A stretch of DNA of 64,000 bases from Mixophyes australis (Eukaryota > Chordata > Amphibia > Anura > Limnodynastidae), in contig JAVHZZ010000006.1 in NCBI GenBank assembly GCA_036250195.1, positions 164,139,724 through 164,203,723 of the forward strand. The letters are read 5' to 3'. The notes under the pieces were generated by a model. The model made no database searches, was not told where the DNA came from, and saw only the letters and a program-made list of their open reading frames with translations. This document shows, piece by piece, positions 54,216 through 64,000 of the stretch. A program made the translations under genes and the position numbers. Position 1 is the first letter of the stretch, and the number at the start of each line of letters is the position of its first letter.

Positions 54216-54900
54216 TATCACTATCAAATTAATGTGGATCCCATGTCTCAAATAGCAGAAACCCCCGGAGAAAGAATTGCCTGGCGGTGAAGCTGCCTTA
54301 CAAAGCGTGCCAGACCAAGGTAAAAGTGACGGTAGGTCTGACGCGCTTTGTTAGGCAGCTTCACTGATGGGCAGTTCCTTCTATTTAATACATGGGATCC
54401 CCATTAATTTATTACAGGGATTCACCTACTTTTCCTCCTGTGCTATTTAAGGCACCTGTGTCCATACATAGGTGCCAGATCTTTGTGTCAATGTAGCGCC
54501 TGCTTAGCTGTTTATTTAGCTTCCTTTGCATATTACCATCTCCAGCGTATTCTTGTGTATTCCTGGTATCTGATATCTCCAGTATATTTGTGGTGTCTGC
54601 CATCTTCAGTGCATTTCTGGTCATCTCCAGCGTATTTCTCTGTTTTCCTGGTATCTGCCATCTTCAGTATGCTCCTGGTATCTGCCATCTCCAGTCAATT
54701 CCTTTGTATTCCTGGTACCTGCCATCTCCAAACTATTTCTGTAACTTCATCTACAGCATACCTATCCAAAGTTCCTGTCTTTTGTGGTAGCTCCTTCACC
54801 ATGGTACTTCTTGACTTGCCAGTCATGCCTGAAACCCATTTGGAGGGCCGCAACCTGGTGGTGTTTGCAAAGTCGATAGGTCTCAGGGGTTCATTATATC
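54216..54900 (+). repeat. 3' LTR of gypsy E
   Basis: It starts TATCACTATC, presumably from TGTCA. U3 has a 30-bp inverted repeat with 27 matches (54287-54316, 54335-54364). CTATTTAA (54443-54450) is followed by the inverted repeat GGCACCT...AGGTGCC (54451-54457, 54470-54476). A GGGCCGCAACCTGG block near 54846 matches the U5 of C and D. The end is not sharply defined. The tandem TCTGCCATCT phrases make a long but spurious frame. Confidence 0.65.
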
Positions 54901-55666
54901 TGTGTTAATTTTCTGGTTAAGCCATGGTTAATCCACATATCAGAAAACAGTGAGCTATAAAATAGAAGTTGAAACTCTTGTATTGACCAAAGTAATAAAA
55001 CTGAAGTGCAAAACAGCTGGCATAAGCGAAATACATTTTAACAATACAAAACAATAAAATTACCTTACTACATGTTTTACTTCATTCAACTTCCAAAGCT
55101 TCTTCTGTAATATATACCACAGTTTAGTTGTAGACTCACTGTGCCGCTAAGACTCTAGTCTTCACCTGGAACCCCTCCAAGGATATGTTCGGCTTCCTTT
55201 TGGGATATTCAAAGGCTGTGACACCGATACAGCTCCTGACAACTGATGGGCAAAATAAAAGAGAGAAAGACACAAGATGTAGTTGGAGACAGGCTAGGGC
55301 AGGAAGGAGCACAGGGTTTGTATACTGACCAAAGGTCACGGTTACTAACACAGGGATGGTCACAAATAAGCTGAAATTAACAACAGGTAGTAAAAACAAT
55401 ACAATAGTAGAGATATTGATACAGTCACAAGTACTGAACTAGCTCATCATACCTTTTGATCAAGCACAGGACATTAGGACTGGGTCTGACATAGTCATGG
55501 TTTGTGAAGTTTGCATGTACGCATCCAAAGTGCTTCCAACACCACAAAATGTGCCTAGATTCGCGTCACCAGAGGTTGCACAGTTGCTCTGCAAATATAG
55601 ATTGTATGGACTGCGCTCTTTCCTAAGAATGCAAGTGCAGCTCACACTCATTCATGTTGTATATGT
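54901..55666. other. No feature seen
   Basis: No recognisable feature in this AT-rich interval. Confidence 0.3.
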
Positions 55667-55744
55667 TGTTAGTGAAGTGTATCAATTGTAACAGGACCAG
55701 ATTCTCAGAGGTGAAGTTTGGCCATTATATAATGGAGAAAATGT

Positions 55745-55779
<35 letters not shown>
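55667..55779 (+). repeat. TA-linked repeat, copy 1
   Basis: About 85 bp (TGTTAGTGAAGTGTATCAAT...GAAAATGTCAATAA) running into (TA)n at 55751. It is identical by eye to copy 2 at 56219. Confidence 0.85.
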
Positions 55780-55781
<2 letters not shown>

Positions 55782-56218
55782 ACAGAAAAACAAGTAGGGT
55801 GCCCCAATGTGTAATATCAAAATATGGTGTTGGGAAGGATGTAATAACTGCGTACCGTAAAGATGTATTCAAGAAGTAAATGGTCATATGGAGGTTTCCT
55901 CTTCAGAGGTAATCCCTCTCAGTCTCCATCAGACATAGCGACAATGCAGAAAAAACAGTACAGAAAGTAACATAGTGCAGTATTGTTATATATTAAACTG
56001 CACCAAATCCGGAAATAGTCCTCCACCAGGAGACAGAGTGCTAAAACAGGTAGTAAACCCAAAGGTGAATAATGTGGCACACAGGTGCAACGTGCATCCC
56101 TAGGTAAATAAAAACTGCGTACCAGATAGTCAGAAGACCATGAGCTTTCTTAGACCATATATATAAGATCAGGCAATTCCTCTGTCACAACCTACATGTT
56201 GATTCCTGCAGGCTATAT
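55780..56218. other. Spacer between copies 1 and 2
   Basis: Non-coding. GTAATAACTGCGTACC near 55843 and AAAACTGCGTACCAG near 56108 share a short phrase. Confidence 0.3.
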
Positions 56219-56296
56219 TGTTAGTGAAGTGTATCAATTGTAACAGGACCAGATTCTCAGAGGTGAAGTTTGGCCATTATATAATGGAGAAAATGT

Positions 56297-56328
<32 letters not shown>
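56219..56328 (+). repeat. TA-linked repeat, copy 2
   Basis: Same sequence as copy 1, 552 bp downstream, again ending in (TA)n. Confidence 0.85.
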
Positions 56329-57158
56329 ACCAGATATAAAATATATACTTATTTTCATAAATGTTATAGGCAGCTTATTCTCTTATAACATTTGTTTGCA
56401 AAAAATGTCAAAAGATCAAGAAAAAAGAGAGCACCAACACATAGTGTAATTCTTAAAAACACTTTAGATATATGCAAAAGTGCCAATGGAACTCGTACCA
56501 AAGTGATAAAAGTAATGAGCTTATATGATATATAGAGACCATTTACTCAAACTTATGAATAGTTTGAAATGTCTTCCTCACAGCAAACAGACAGGGTGTG
56601 TCTGTGTCAGGCTCTGCTCAACGTCTGGATGCGACTCAGAACATTATGGTTATTGGTTTCTCCAACCAATAAGGAATAGAGAATGGTTGTTGTTTGAGTT
56701 TGGCATTATTTCCAATTGGACTTGCATGGCTTTATACTGTGTAAAATCAGTATTAATTTCTCCAAAGTCTGGCTGTGTCAGCTACAATCATAGACATTTT
56801 TCACTGGGAATCAAGCAATATATTTAAGATGCTCTTGATGCTTAAGAATTACCGGGGACTGTTTATGAGGTTTAAAACAATTTTATGAATTTTATGATGT
56901 TTATCTGAATTATTGGCCATGTTTGTATGTATGACCTGAACCTTATGAAATTTAGAGTTGGCATTTTAATTATTTTTGTTACCATTTAATTGATTATTAT
57001 TGTGGACTGTATTTTAGCAATAAATTTATAATTTGTTTCAAGTACAAAATTATATTGCATCAGTTGGTTAGATAGAACACGAAAATACCAATATCATACT
57101 ACTTCTTCAGGTGATTCCCAAATTTGCATAAACACACACAATTTTGTGTATGTGTGTA

Positions 57159-57163
<5 letters not shown>
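56329..57163. other. Sequence between repeat copies 2 and 3
   Basis: AT-rich, with several short frames and no recognisable domain. Confidence 0.3.
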
Positions 57164-57230
<67 letters not shown>

Positions 57231-57245
57231 GTGTGTGTGTGTGAA
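57164..57245. repeat. TA/GT microsatellite
   Basis: About 65 bp of (TA)n followed by (GT)n. Confidence 0.9.
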
Positions 57246-57247
57246 TT

Positions 57248-57331
57248 GTTGACATTTTCTCTGTTATATAATGGCCAAACCTCACCTCTGAGAGTTTAGT
57301 CCTGTTACAATTGATAAACTTCACTAATAGT
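57248..57331 (-). repeat. TA-linked repeat, copy 3, inverted
   Basis: The reverse complement of copies 1 and 2, with a few differences, again next to a TA microsatellite. Confidence 0.8.
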
Positions 57332-58805
57332 ATCTACACAGTTGCTATGCAAGCCTGTGGGCCGGGAGAATTATGAGAGCTATATTTTAGATGCCTCAGA
57401 TGCCGGTAAGAATGGAGGTAACTGGAACAGAAATTGACACGAATCTCATTAAAAAGTGTAAAATTGTTCTTTTAATATGTAATTGTATTTCTTTAGCAGG
57501 AATGATGTTTATAGCTTCCATTCTATAGGATTTGATGACCCTACAATACAGCTAGGGGTAAGTCAACTGATGAAGGGTATTTTATAGGGGATTCAAAATT
57601 TGTGTGACAATCCAAGATAAATAGGCTGAGGTGAATCAAGAGTAATAACTATTTTGTTTGCCTAGCATAAAAAAAAAAGTTTTGATTAAAGTTTTATATT
57701 TGTGAAATATATAAGGCATTGCTTAGTAGTTAATGCTTGAACATTTTTAAAATGTAAAATTACAATTTCCTCTTCTATCTGGCAGCCAACACTGGGTGGA
57801 TTTAGATTCCCTCAGGCTTACACAGGTTACAAAAACATACCATGGATGGTATATAAGATATCTCCCCCTCTTTCCCTATGTCTTTGAGTGACATTTCAAG
57901 CTTTCTTCTGAAAAAAAGTGAATGAAAAACATTAAAAGCATGGGTGGAAAATTGGGCTGCCAAGGAGAATTTTAAGTAAAAGAAATTATCAGTAGCCATA
58001 TTTCATAATTTTCCTCTTCAATACTCCTTGACAGCCATTGCACTAGGATGAACCAAAGAATTACAGAAGGGAGGGCCCAAACCAGAACCAGCAGCATATG
58101 CTGCAAATGAAGAATTTAGTGGTTGAACTGAGAACATGTTTCCCAAACTAAGATTAAGTGGCAGATAAGATATCCAGATGATAATGATTAGCAAAGTTTT
58201 TTCTATAGTGCAGGGGCTTACCTTTTCTGAGGTTTCAACAATGCACCAGCCTGTTCTGCAAGCCAGGACAGAGCTGCCTACCTGAGAAACACTAGTCTGC
58301 TATCTCCAGGAGCAGATCTGGTAAAGGAATTTTGAATTTGGTATTGTTACTCAGATCTTGACAGTCTGTTCAACCATGCTCACTGCATCATGGCTCACAG
58401 GGCACCAAGATGATGATCAGGCTATTAAGATTATCAGAGCTGCTCTACGCATCTCTGCCTGTGGGAAACACTTTACATTGATACTGAGTTATCTGGAGTC
58501 AGCAAAGGATTGGAGCCTGAGTCAGACCTCACAGAGTAAAAGAGCATCCAGCCTAGGTAAGCCCCTAAGGTTGGGGTGCTGTATTATGTGTGATTATTTT
58601 TATTAGTCATCTAGTAGCTTCAAGTCTCTTCTGTACTCTCAATTTGTGGAACCTGTGATAACCCTTTAGTGAATGAAATAGAGGGAGGTTTTTTTGCAAA
58701 ATATGCAATTTTTTGGCCAAGGGTAAAACTCAGTCCCCTGAGCAGTAAAAGGAACATATTGCATGAATGACAGAGGCTTTTGTGATGAAGAAGATTTGTG
58801 TGGCC
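57332..58805. other. Unassigned sequence
   Basis: No domain recognised on either strand. Confidence 0.3.
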
Positions 58806-59375
58806 TAGAAATAGAAACATAGAATTTGACGACAGGTAACAACCACTTGGTCCATCTAGTCTGCCCAATTTTTGACACATGGTAACCGCAAACTTTATTT
58901 GATCTTTTATTCTTTGTAAGGATATCCTTATGTGTATCCCAAGCATGTAGCATGTTTAAATTACTTTACTGTATTAGCCTCAACCACCTCTGATGGGAAG
59001 CTATTGCACTTATCCACTCACTTTTCTGTGAAGTAGTTTTTCTTCAAATTTCTTCTGTACCTACTTCCCTCCAGTTTCAGTGCATATCTTCGTGTTCTAA
59101 TATTTCTCTTCCTTTTAAGGATGTTTACCTCCGGTACTTTGTTAAAAACCTTGATATATCTGAAAGTGTCCACCTGTTCCCTTCTCTGTTCCAAACTACT
59201 ATACATATTGAGATCTTTTAGTCTCTCTTGGTAAGTTTTGTGTTGTAGGCTATGCATCATTTTTGTTGCCCTTCTTTGTAGAGTCTCTAATATATTTATA
59301 TCCTTCTGGAGATATGGCCTCCAGAACTGAACATAGTATTCTAGATGAGGCCGTATCAATGACCAAATACAATGG
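58806..59375 (-). pseudogene. CR1/L2-like LINE 3' end
   Basis: The minus-strand frame 59018-59359 (113 codons, no stop) reads MIRPHLEYYVQFWRPYLQKD, INILETLQRRATKMMHSLQH, YQERLKDLNMYSSLEQRREQ and VDTFRYIKVFN, then FTEK. This is the C-terminal end of the RT-containing ORF of CR1/L2-type LINEs. The 3' UTR follows and ends with GACTAGATGGACCAAG and a TCTATGTTTCTAT terminus, as is usual for this group. The copy is 5'-truncated, so non-autonomous on arrival. It abuts the LTR of gypsy D, only about 30 bp away. Confidence 0.85.
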
Positions 59376-59407
59376 CATTATTACTTCTGCTGCTGATTCC
59401 TCTCCCT

Positions 59408-60055
59408 TGTCAGGCCTAAATAGAGGAGTATACTAACCGGTATTAGCGCTACTGAGCTAGTAGGTGCAGAGTCTAATGTACCCCTGGTATTCACCAGGGA
59501 CCCCCACAAGGAGGTTTGGACTTCGCTACACAGGGCACGCAGGTCGCGGTCCTATTAGTCAGTTGCCGGTGTAGTGAAAGAAGGGTCAGACGGTCCGGGT
59601 CAAGCCAATCGGAATGCAAGGTACAAAGGGAGAATCCAGGAGAGTAGTCAAACAAGCCAAGGTCGCAGGAACAAAGTGGGGCACGCAGACAGGAGGATGG
59701 TCGACAAACCGGGTCACAATAGCAGAGCAAATACACAGGAGGATGGTCTAGGAAGCTGGACAGGAAAACATTAACTTGGAAAGCTTGGCGCAGTAACCTG
59801 TTACTTTGGCACCCTAATGGTGCCAGAGCCAGGTTTAAATAGGGACAGGAAGGCATGGATAGGAGGAGACTGATTCAGGCACACAGAGTGCCGATAATAG
59901 TATCCCGTTGCCTAGCAATGGGGCGGACCTGTGCACATGCACCCGACGGAGCTGGGGGCGCGGCAACCCTGTTGCTAGGCAACAAGGTGCCCTGAGCGGC
60001 TTTCACAGGCGTCCGTCCCCGCCGAGCAGAAGAACAGCGGGGACGGCGCCTGACA
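59408..60055 (-). repeat. 3' LTR of gypsy D
   Basis: On the minus strand, TGTCAGGCGCC...GGCCTGACA, 648 bp. GTTGCTAGGCAAC (59971-59983) and GTTGCCTAGCAAT (59918-59930) are X-box-like. TATTTAAA is followed by a 10-bp inverted repeat with one mismatch (59804-59813, 59819-59828). The frames across it on either strand are not genes. Confidence 0.9.
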
Positions 60056-60068
60056 GTACCCCCCCCTC
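60056..60068 (-). other. Polypurine tract of gypsy D
   Basis: GAGGGGGGGGTAC on the minus strand directly before the LTR. Confidence 0.85.
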
Positions 60069-60532
60069 TCCCCAAAAGAAGGGTTGGTCCTTTTCAGAAA
60101 TCTTGCAGGGAGACGGAGGTCGTGTAGATCAGCCTCAGAAACCCAGTATCTCTCCTCGGGGCTGTAGCCCTTCCAGTGTACCAGGTACTGAAATTTCCTA
60201 TGAATGGAGCAGGCCTTCAAGATTCGCTCTACTTCATACTCATCCCCCAGGGAGGTCTTGATGGGTGGAGGAGCAACTGGTTCTTTGAAGATTTCGTTGA
60301 GGACCAGGGGTTTTAGCAGGGAGATGTGGAATGTGTTGTGGATCCTGAGGGAAGGGGGTAAAGCGAGTTTGTAAAAGACTGTATTGATAATTTGGGAGAT
60401 GGCAAATGGTCCAATGAACCGAGGGGCCAATTTCATGGAGGGAACACGGAGTCTGAGGTTACGGGTGGCTAGCCACATGCGATCTCCCACCTTCAATACA
60501 GGAAGGTTTCTTTGGTGGCGATCGGCAGCCAT
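60056..60532 (-). pseudogene. pol: Gypsy D integrase C-terminus and chromodomain
   Basis: The frame starts within pol and reads NLPVLKVGDRMWLATRNLRL, MKLAPRFIGPF, NTFHISLLKPLV, and DEYEVERILKACSIHRKFQY then LVHWKGYSPEERYWVSEADL. This is the GPY/F region followed by a well-kept chromodomain with its aromatic residues (Y, W, Y). The frame has no stop before the LTR and continues to 59975 inside it. An intact module, though the frame to integrase is broken at about 60500. Confidence 0.9.
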
Positions 60533-61095
60533 GTTATACCGTTACATAGACATAGAGAGTCTTGCTTGAGTGTTGGTCCAGATTTGCGAAAAGTCATGGA
60601 TGAGGGAGTCAGCTGCAGGCACAGTAGATGCCGGAACCTCTGATAAGAGGGGGGTGTGGGATGTTTCCCATAAACACTAAAGAAATGAGAATAGCCCGAG
60701 GAGGAATGTAAAAGATTGTTATGTGCAAACTCAGCCCAATAAAGGTCACTCCAGGAAGCTTGATGAGCAGAAGAAAAACATTCCAGATCCTGATTCACTC
60801 GTTCCGTCTGTGCATTTGTCTGAGGGTGACAACCAGAAGAGAATTTGAGTTTGACCCCGAGTTTGGTACAGAAGGCTCTCCAGAATTTAGCCACAAATTG
60901 AACTCCGCGATCGGAGATAATCTCCTGAGGACACCCATGGAGACGGAATACATTTTTCAGAAACAGATTTGCGAGCTCAGGAGCTGAGGGAAGGCCTTTA
61001 CATGGGAAGAAGTGGGACATCTTGGAGAAGTGATCTACGACGACCAAGATGGTATTGTAATCGTGGCTTAGTGGAAGATCAGTGATGAAGTCCAT
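60493..61095 (-). pseudogene. pol: Gypsy D integrase core
   Basis: MDFITDLPLS (D2), IISDRGVQFVAKFWRAFC (D62) and NAQTERVNQ (E98) keep the catalytic triad with D-x35-E spacing. The C-terminal part loses the frame after FRKSGPTLKQ. Against C, where D62 is V, this copy is better preserved. GQTER reads AQTER here. Confidence 0.88.
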
Positions 61096-61342
61096 CGTGA
61101 TGCAGATCCAGGGAGAGTCAGGAATGAGAAGAGGAAGTAGAAGACCAGAAGGACTTTGTCATTGTCTTGTGGCGAGCACATATGCAGCAAGCCGACACGA
61201 ACTTGCGAACATCCGAGTCAAGGGAGGGCCACCAGTAGTATCTGGAAAGGAATTCTTTAGTCCTCTTGCCTTATGTTTCCGGTATGACCTGCAAATTTAG
61301 ATTTTTGTGCCCGGCACAGCAATTTGGGACGGACATGTGGAT
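61096..61342 (-). pseudogene. Gypsy D integrase zinc region, frame-broken
   Basis: YWWPSLDSDVRKFVSACCIC then ARHK can be read, containing the CxxC of the HHCC site. The frame to the core contains a stop. Confidence 0.7.
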
Positions 61343-62163
61343 CTACGAAGGAGCGTCCAGGAGGAGGAAAAACCGAGGTGGAGTTAGTAAGTGCCACTCC
61401 TCAAATAGGGTTAAGAATGGTCTTCTTGACTGGAGAAGCCAGGGAGTCTGTATTATCAAAATATCTGGATAATGCATCGGCCTTGCAATTTTTAGAACCA
61501 GGACGAAAAGTAAGGATAAGTTGGAACCGGGAAAAAAAAGAGACCAGCGGGCCTGGCGCAGATTAAGACGCTGTGCCTCCTGAAGGTAAGTAAGATTTTT
61601 GTGGTCGGTCATAACAGTCACGAGGTGTAACGCCCCCTCAAGGAGTTAGCGCCATTCTTCTAATGCCATCTTCACCGCTAGGACCTCCTTATCTCCAATC
61701 CCATAGTTCAACTCACAGCCGGAATTTTTTTGGGAGGGAAATCCACATGTCTACAAGGAACCAGACGAAGACTTTTGGGACAAGACAGCCCCTATTCCTA
61801 CAGAGGAGGCATCAACCTCGAGAAAGAAGGGTCTCCCTTGGTCTGGTTGTTTGCGAATGGGGGCAGAGATAAACGCCTTCTTGAGAGTCTTGAAGGCCGT
61901 CACTGCTTCCAGGGGCCATGGTTTATAGCAGGCTCCCTTGCAAGTCAAGGCCGTAATGAGACTAATGAACTGGCGATAGTAGTTGGAAAACCCGATGAAG
62001 CGTTGAGTGGCTTTAAGACCAGTGGGAAGTGGCCAGTTTAGGATTGCCTTGACTTTCTCCGGATCCATCTGTAGGCCTGTACCGGACATCAAATAGCCAA
62101 GGAAGGGAACCTTGGGACATTCAAAGAGGCATTTGTCCAGTTTGCAATACAGGGAGTGCTGTC
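61343..62163 (-). pseudogene. pol: Gypsy D RNase H and RT thumb
   Basis: 61751-62092 reads GTGLQMDPEKVKAILNWP, KATQRFIGFSNYYRQFI and FFLEVDASSVGIGAVLSQKS. 61343-61621 reads [20 protein letters not shown] and [10 protein letters not shown]. Between them the ELLA-type motif is present but out of frame. The HSLYCKLDKCLFECP codons up to 62158 directly continue RT codons from the other side of the inserted solo LTR. Confidence 0.88.
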
Positions 62164-62809
62164 TGTCAGACTCCGTCCCTGCGCTTCCTCGTTAGGCAGG
62201 GACGGACGTCTGTCTGTTCCTGAGAGCCCCGTTGCTAAGCAACGGGGACGCGTCTTCCGGCGGCGAGGGTGCGCAGGCGCGCCCATCGCCGTAGCAACGG
62301 GACGTGCTTCTGGACTTCCTGTTGGTGGTCAGAGCGGCTGACCGCCGCTCCGCTGCCACCAATGAGGATTAACCACTTCCTATTTATACCCTGCTCTGAC
62401 ACCATTAGGGTGCCAGAGCAACTAGTTTATCTAGCCTCCAGCGTTCCTGTTACTCATCCTGTATCTTGCTTGTTTGACTTCTGTTACTGACCCGGCTTCC
62501 TGACCTCGCCTTTGGATTCTCCTTTGTCTTGTCCTGCTACTATGGTTTGACCTCGGCCTGCTTACTATTCTCTGCCTCCTGATTTGGTACCTTCTCTGCC
62601 CGTTTGGATTTGACCCTGCCTGTACGACTACGGATTTCCCTGTTACCTCGCAAGTAGCTACCTGGGAGGGCCGCGACCTGCACGTCGCTCGCCGCGAAGT
62701 CCAAACTCCCTTGCGGAGGTCCCTGGTGAATACCAGCGGCGTGTTAGACTCCACGCCTCCTTGTGTAGTAGTGCCAATACTTGCAGGTACTGAAGTCACC
62801 ACTGTGACA
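62164..62809 (+). repeat. Solo LTR inserted in gypsy D RT
   Basis: Perfect 5-bp duplication CTGTC (62159-62163, 62810-62814); ends TGTCAG and TGTGACA. GTTGCTAAGCAAC (62231-62243) is X-box-like. TATTTATA is followed by an 11-bp inverted repeat (62393-62403, 62409-62419). It is in the opposite direction to D, and from a related family. Confidence 0.95.
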
Positions 62810-62814
62810 CTGTC

Positions 62815-63389
62815 GGAGACGAGAGAAAACCGTCTTAACATAAAGACGATGGGAGTGTAAATCAGGAGAAAATATCAGGATGTCATCCAGGTAGACAATC
62901 ACCGATTGGTACAGAAGGTCCCTGAAGATCTCGTTGACGAAATCCTGGAAGACGGCGGGAGTATTACAGAGACCGAACGGCATCACCAGGTACTCGTAGT
63001 GCCCATCACTGGTGTTTGAATGCCGTATTCCACTCGTCACCCTTACGAATGCATATAAAATTATAAGCTCCTCTGAGATCAAGTTTGGTGAAGATCTTGG
63101 CACCCCGGATGTGATTGAATAGTTCTGTAATAAGGGGAAGATGGTAGCCGTTCTCTATAGTTATTGCATTCAGGCGACTGTAATCAATGCAGGGTCTTAA
63201 GGAACCGTTCTTCTTTTTCACAAAAAAGAATCCAGCCCCCGCAGGAGAGGAGAATTTCCTGATAAAGCCTCGCTGGAGATTGTAGACGTATTGTGACATG
63301 GCCTCGGTCTCTGGTAGGTATAGTGGGTAAACCCTACCTTTTGGGAATAGTTTTATCAGGCATGAGCTCGATGGGGCAATCCCACGCAC
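62815..63389 (-). pseudogene. pol: Gypsy D RT fingers and palm
   Basis: 63006-63389: [80 protein letters not shown]. 62815-63103: [20 protein letters not shown], then [15 protein letters not shown]. The catalytic YLDD is intact, and the first catalytic D is in KLDLRG. A frameshift near 63010 separates the two frames, and the solo LTR cuts the chain after SRLRQ. Confidence 0.9.
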
Positions 63390-63488
63390 GATGAGGAGGT
63401 AAGCTCTCCGCGGCAGATTTGCTTAATACATCCAGGAATTCTAGGTAAGGTTCCGGAAGCTTACATTTGGAGTCCAACGAAAGACAGG
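63390..63488 (-). pseudogene. Gypsy D protease-RT linker
   Basis: [24 protein letters not shown] codons can be read on the minus strand, as in the other elements. Confidence 0.6.
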
Positions 63489-63887
63489 TCAGGTGGGTGG
63501 GTGCACCTTAGAGAGGCATTTGTTAAAGTAAGAAACACCCCAGGAGGATACCTGGGCATGAAGCCAATCGAACTGTGGAGAATGAGTCCTGAGCCAGGGC
63601 AAACCCAAAATGATGGCGTTGACGGATTGAGGAATGACCAAGAACTTGATCCACTCTTGATGAAGGACCCCTACCTGCAACCAGACTGGACTAGTGATAC
63701 AGGTGATGGAATCGTTGCTGACTCGATTACCATCCACTGCGGTGAGAACCAATGGCTGCGGCAATGGATGAAAGAGTATACAGAGCTTAGACACCAGAGT
63801 TGCGGAAATGAAGTTCCCTGCAGATCCACAATCCACAAAGGCGGAGCATTCCAAAGAGGTATCCGTAGTCTTGAGGGTAACTGGCAT
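63489..63887 (-). pseudogene. pol: Gypsy D protease
   Basis: The frame reads SLECSAFVDCGSAGNFISAT, then LTAVDGNRVSNDSITCITSP, VGVLHQEWIKFLVIPQSVN and LGLPWLRTHSPQFDW. This is a retropepsin-like aspartic protease: the active site DSG reads DCG here (DSG in A). It ends with a stop after VHPPT, just before the linker. C retains only the second half of this domain. Confidence 0.85.
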
Positions 63888-64000
63888 CAGGAAGTTGGTA
63901 TCCTTAAGAGAATAGGGAGAATGGAAACTGGATCCTAGAAAAACCTCCCTTCTATTGCCTAGGAGGTAGAGTTTCCCGGCCTCTTTGGAGAAGTTGATAA
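63888..64000 (-). pseudogene. End of gypsy D Gag or start of Pol
   Basis: About 110 bp at the window edge. Position suggests the gag-pol junction, but no motif can be confirmed. Confidence 0.4.

Larger units (their letters stand above)
50335..54900 (+). mobile_element. Gypsy E: decayed chromovirus with nested repeats
   Basis: Order on the + strand: partial 5' LTR (about 50335-50400), gag (50488-50870), RNase H end (50950-51125), integrase zinc region (51126-51480), integrase core (53012-53491), chromodomain (53686-54180), 3' LTR (54216-about 54900). Protease and RT are deleted. Two GAGATG-family repeats and one MITE interrupt the integrase. No frame is intact. Confidence 0.75.
59408..64000 (-). 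mobile_element. Gypsy D: chromovirus running off the window
   Basis: 3' LTR (59408-60055), chromodomain, integrase, RNase H, RT and protease run right to left; gag and 5' LTR lie beyond 64000. A solo LTR is inserted in RT (62164-62809). Several frameshifts are present. Protein motifs (HGCPQEIISDRGVQF, DEYEVERIL, YLVHWKGY) are closest to element C. Confidence 0.9.

Noticed and set aside
54483..54908. 141-residue frame with repeating ICHLQ-type peptides
   Set aside because: It comes from tandem TCTGCCATCT phrases in the LTR of gypsy E.

Overview
The window looks like vertebrate, most likely amphibian (frog), intergenic DNA made almost entirely of transposable elements. The amphibian call is an inference from the mixture: chromodomain Ty3/gypsy elements of the Tf1/sushi type, L1-like and CR1/L2-like LINEs, a Tc1 transposon, a DIRS-like recombinase remnant, a tRNA-headed SINE and several hAT-like MITEs. 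I see no convincing host gene, functional RNA gene, CRISPR array or prokaryotic feature. Every long reading frame with a recognisable domain belongs to a mobile element, and nearly all are broken.

Layout. 375-1104 is a sushi-type LTR plus primer-binding site. 1386-4792 is an internally deleted gypsy element (C, + strand) with a perfect 5-bp target duplication, sitting in or next to a DIRS-like remnant whose tyrosine-recombinase end is at about 5010-5440. 6.6-16.4 kb holds a hAT-like MITE, an unassigned LTR-like repeat, L1 fragments, and a Tc1 copy split by an LTR. 16.5-33.07 kb holds two L1-like LINE remnants. The second is split by an almost complete, young gypsy element (A, minus strand, 22901-28588) and by a 1.1-kb solo LTR (29442-30577). 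35.2-42.8 kb has a hAT MITE, a SINE, and an older gypsy element (B, minus strand) that carries a 1.3-kb LTR inside its integrase. 43.6-50.3 kb is mostly unassigned, with another LTR-like repeat and a 35-bp perfect inverted-repeat MITE. 50.3-54.9 kb is a fifth, badly decayed gypsy element (E, + strand), itself interrupted by three small elements. 55.6-57.4 kb holds three copies of a short repeat next to TA microsatellites. 58.8-59.4 kb is a CR1/L2-like 3' end. 59408-64000 is gypsy element D (minus strand, running off the window), with its RT split by a 646-bp solo LTR (62164-62809).

How the parts work together. Elements A-E share the order gag, protease, RT, RNase H, integrase, chromodomain, which defines chromoviruses. 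A and B and the LTR at 375-1092 show the hallmark of Tf1/sushi self-priming: the sequence just after the 5' LTR is complementary to a site in the LTR about 30 bp downstream of a TATA-like box, where the mRNA should begin, and the pairing is kept by a compensatory change between A and B. In A a classic -1 slippery heptamer lies at the gag-pol overlap. Across lineages the LTRs also share an inverted repeat just 3' of the TATA box, palindromes resembling RFX X-boxes, and NRF1-like GCGCATGCGC sites.

The main value of the window is therefore comparative anatomy of related LTR retrotransposons and a readable insertion order, not a new host system. I did not find an undescribed defence or metabolic system.
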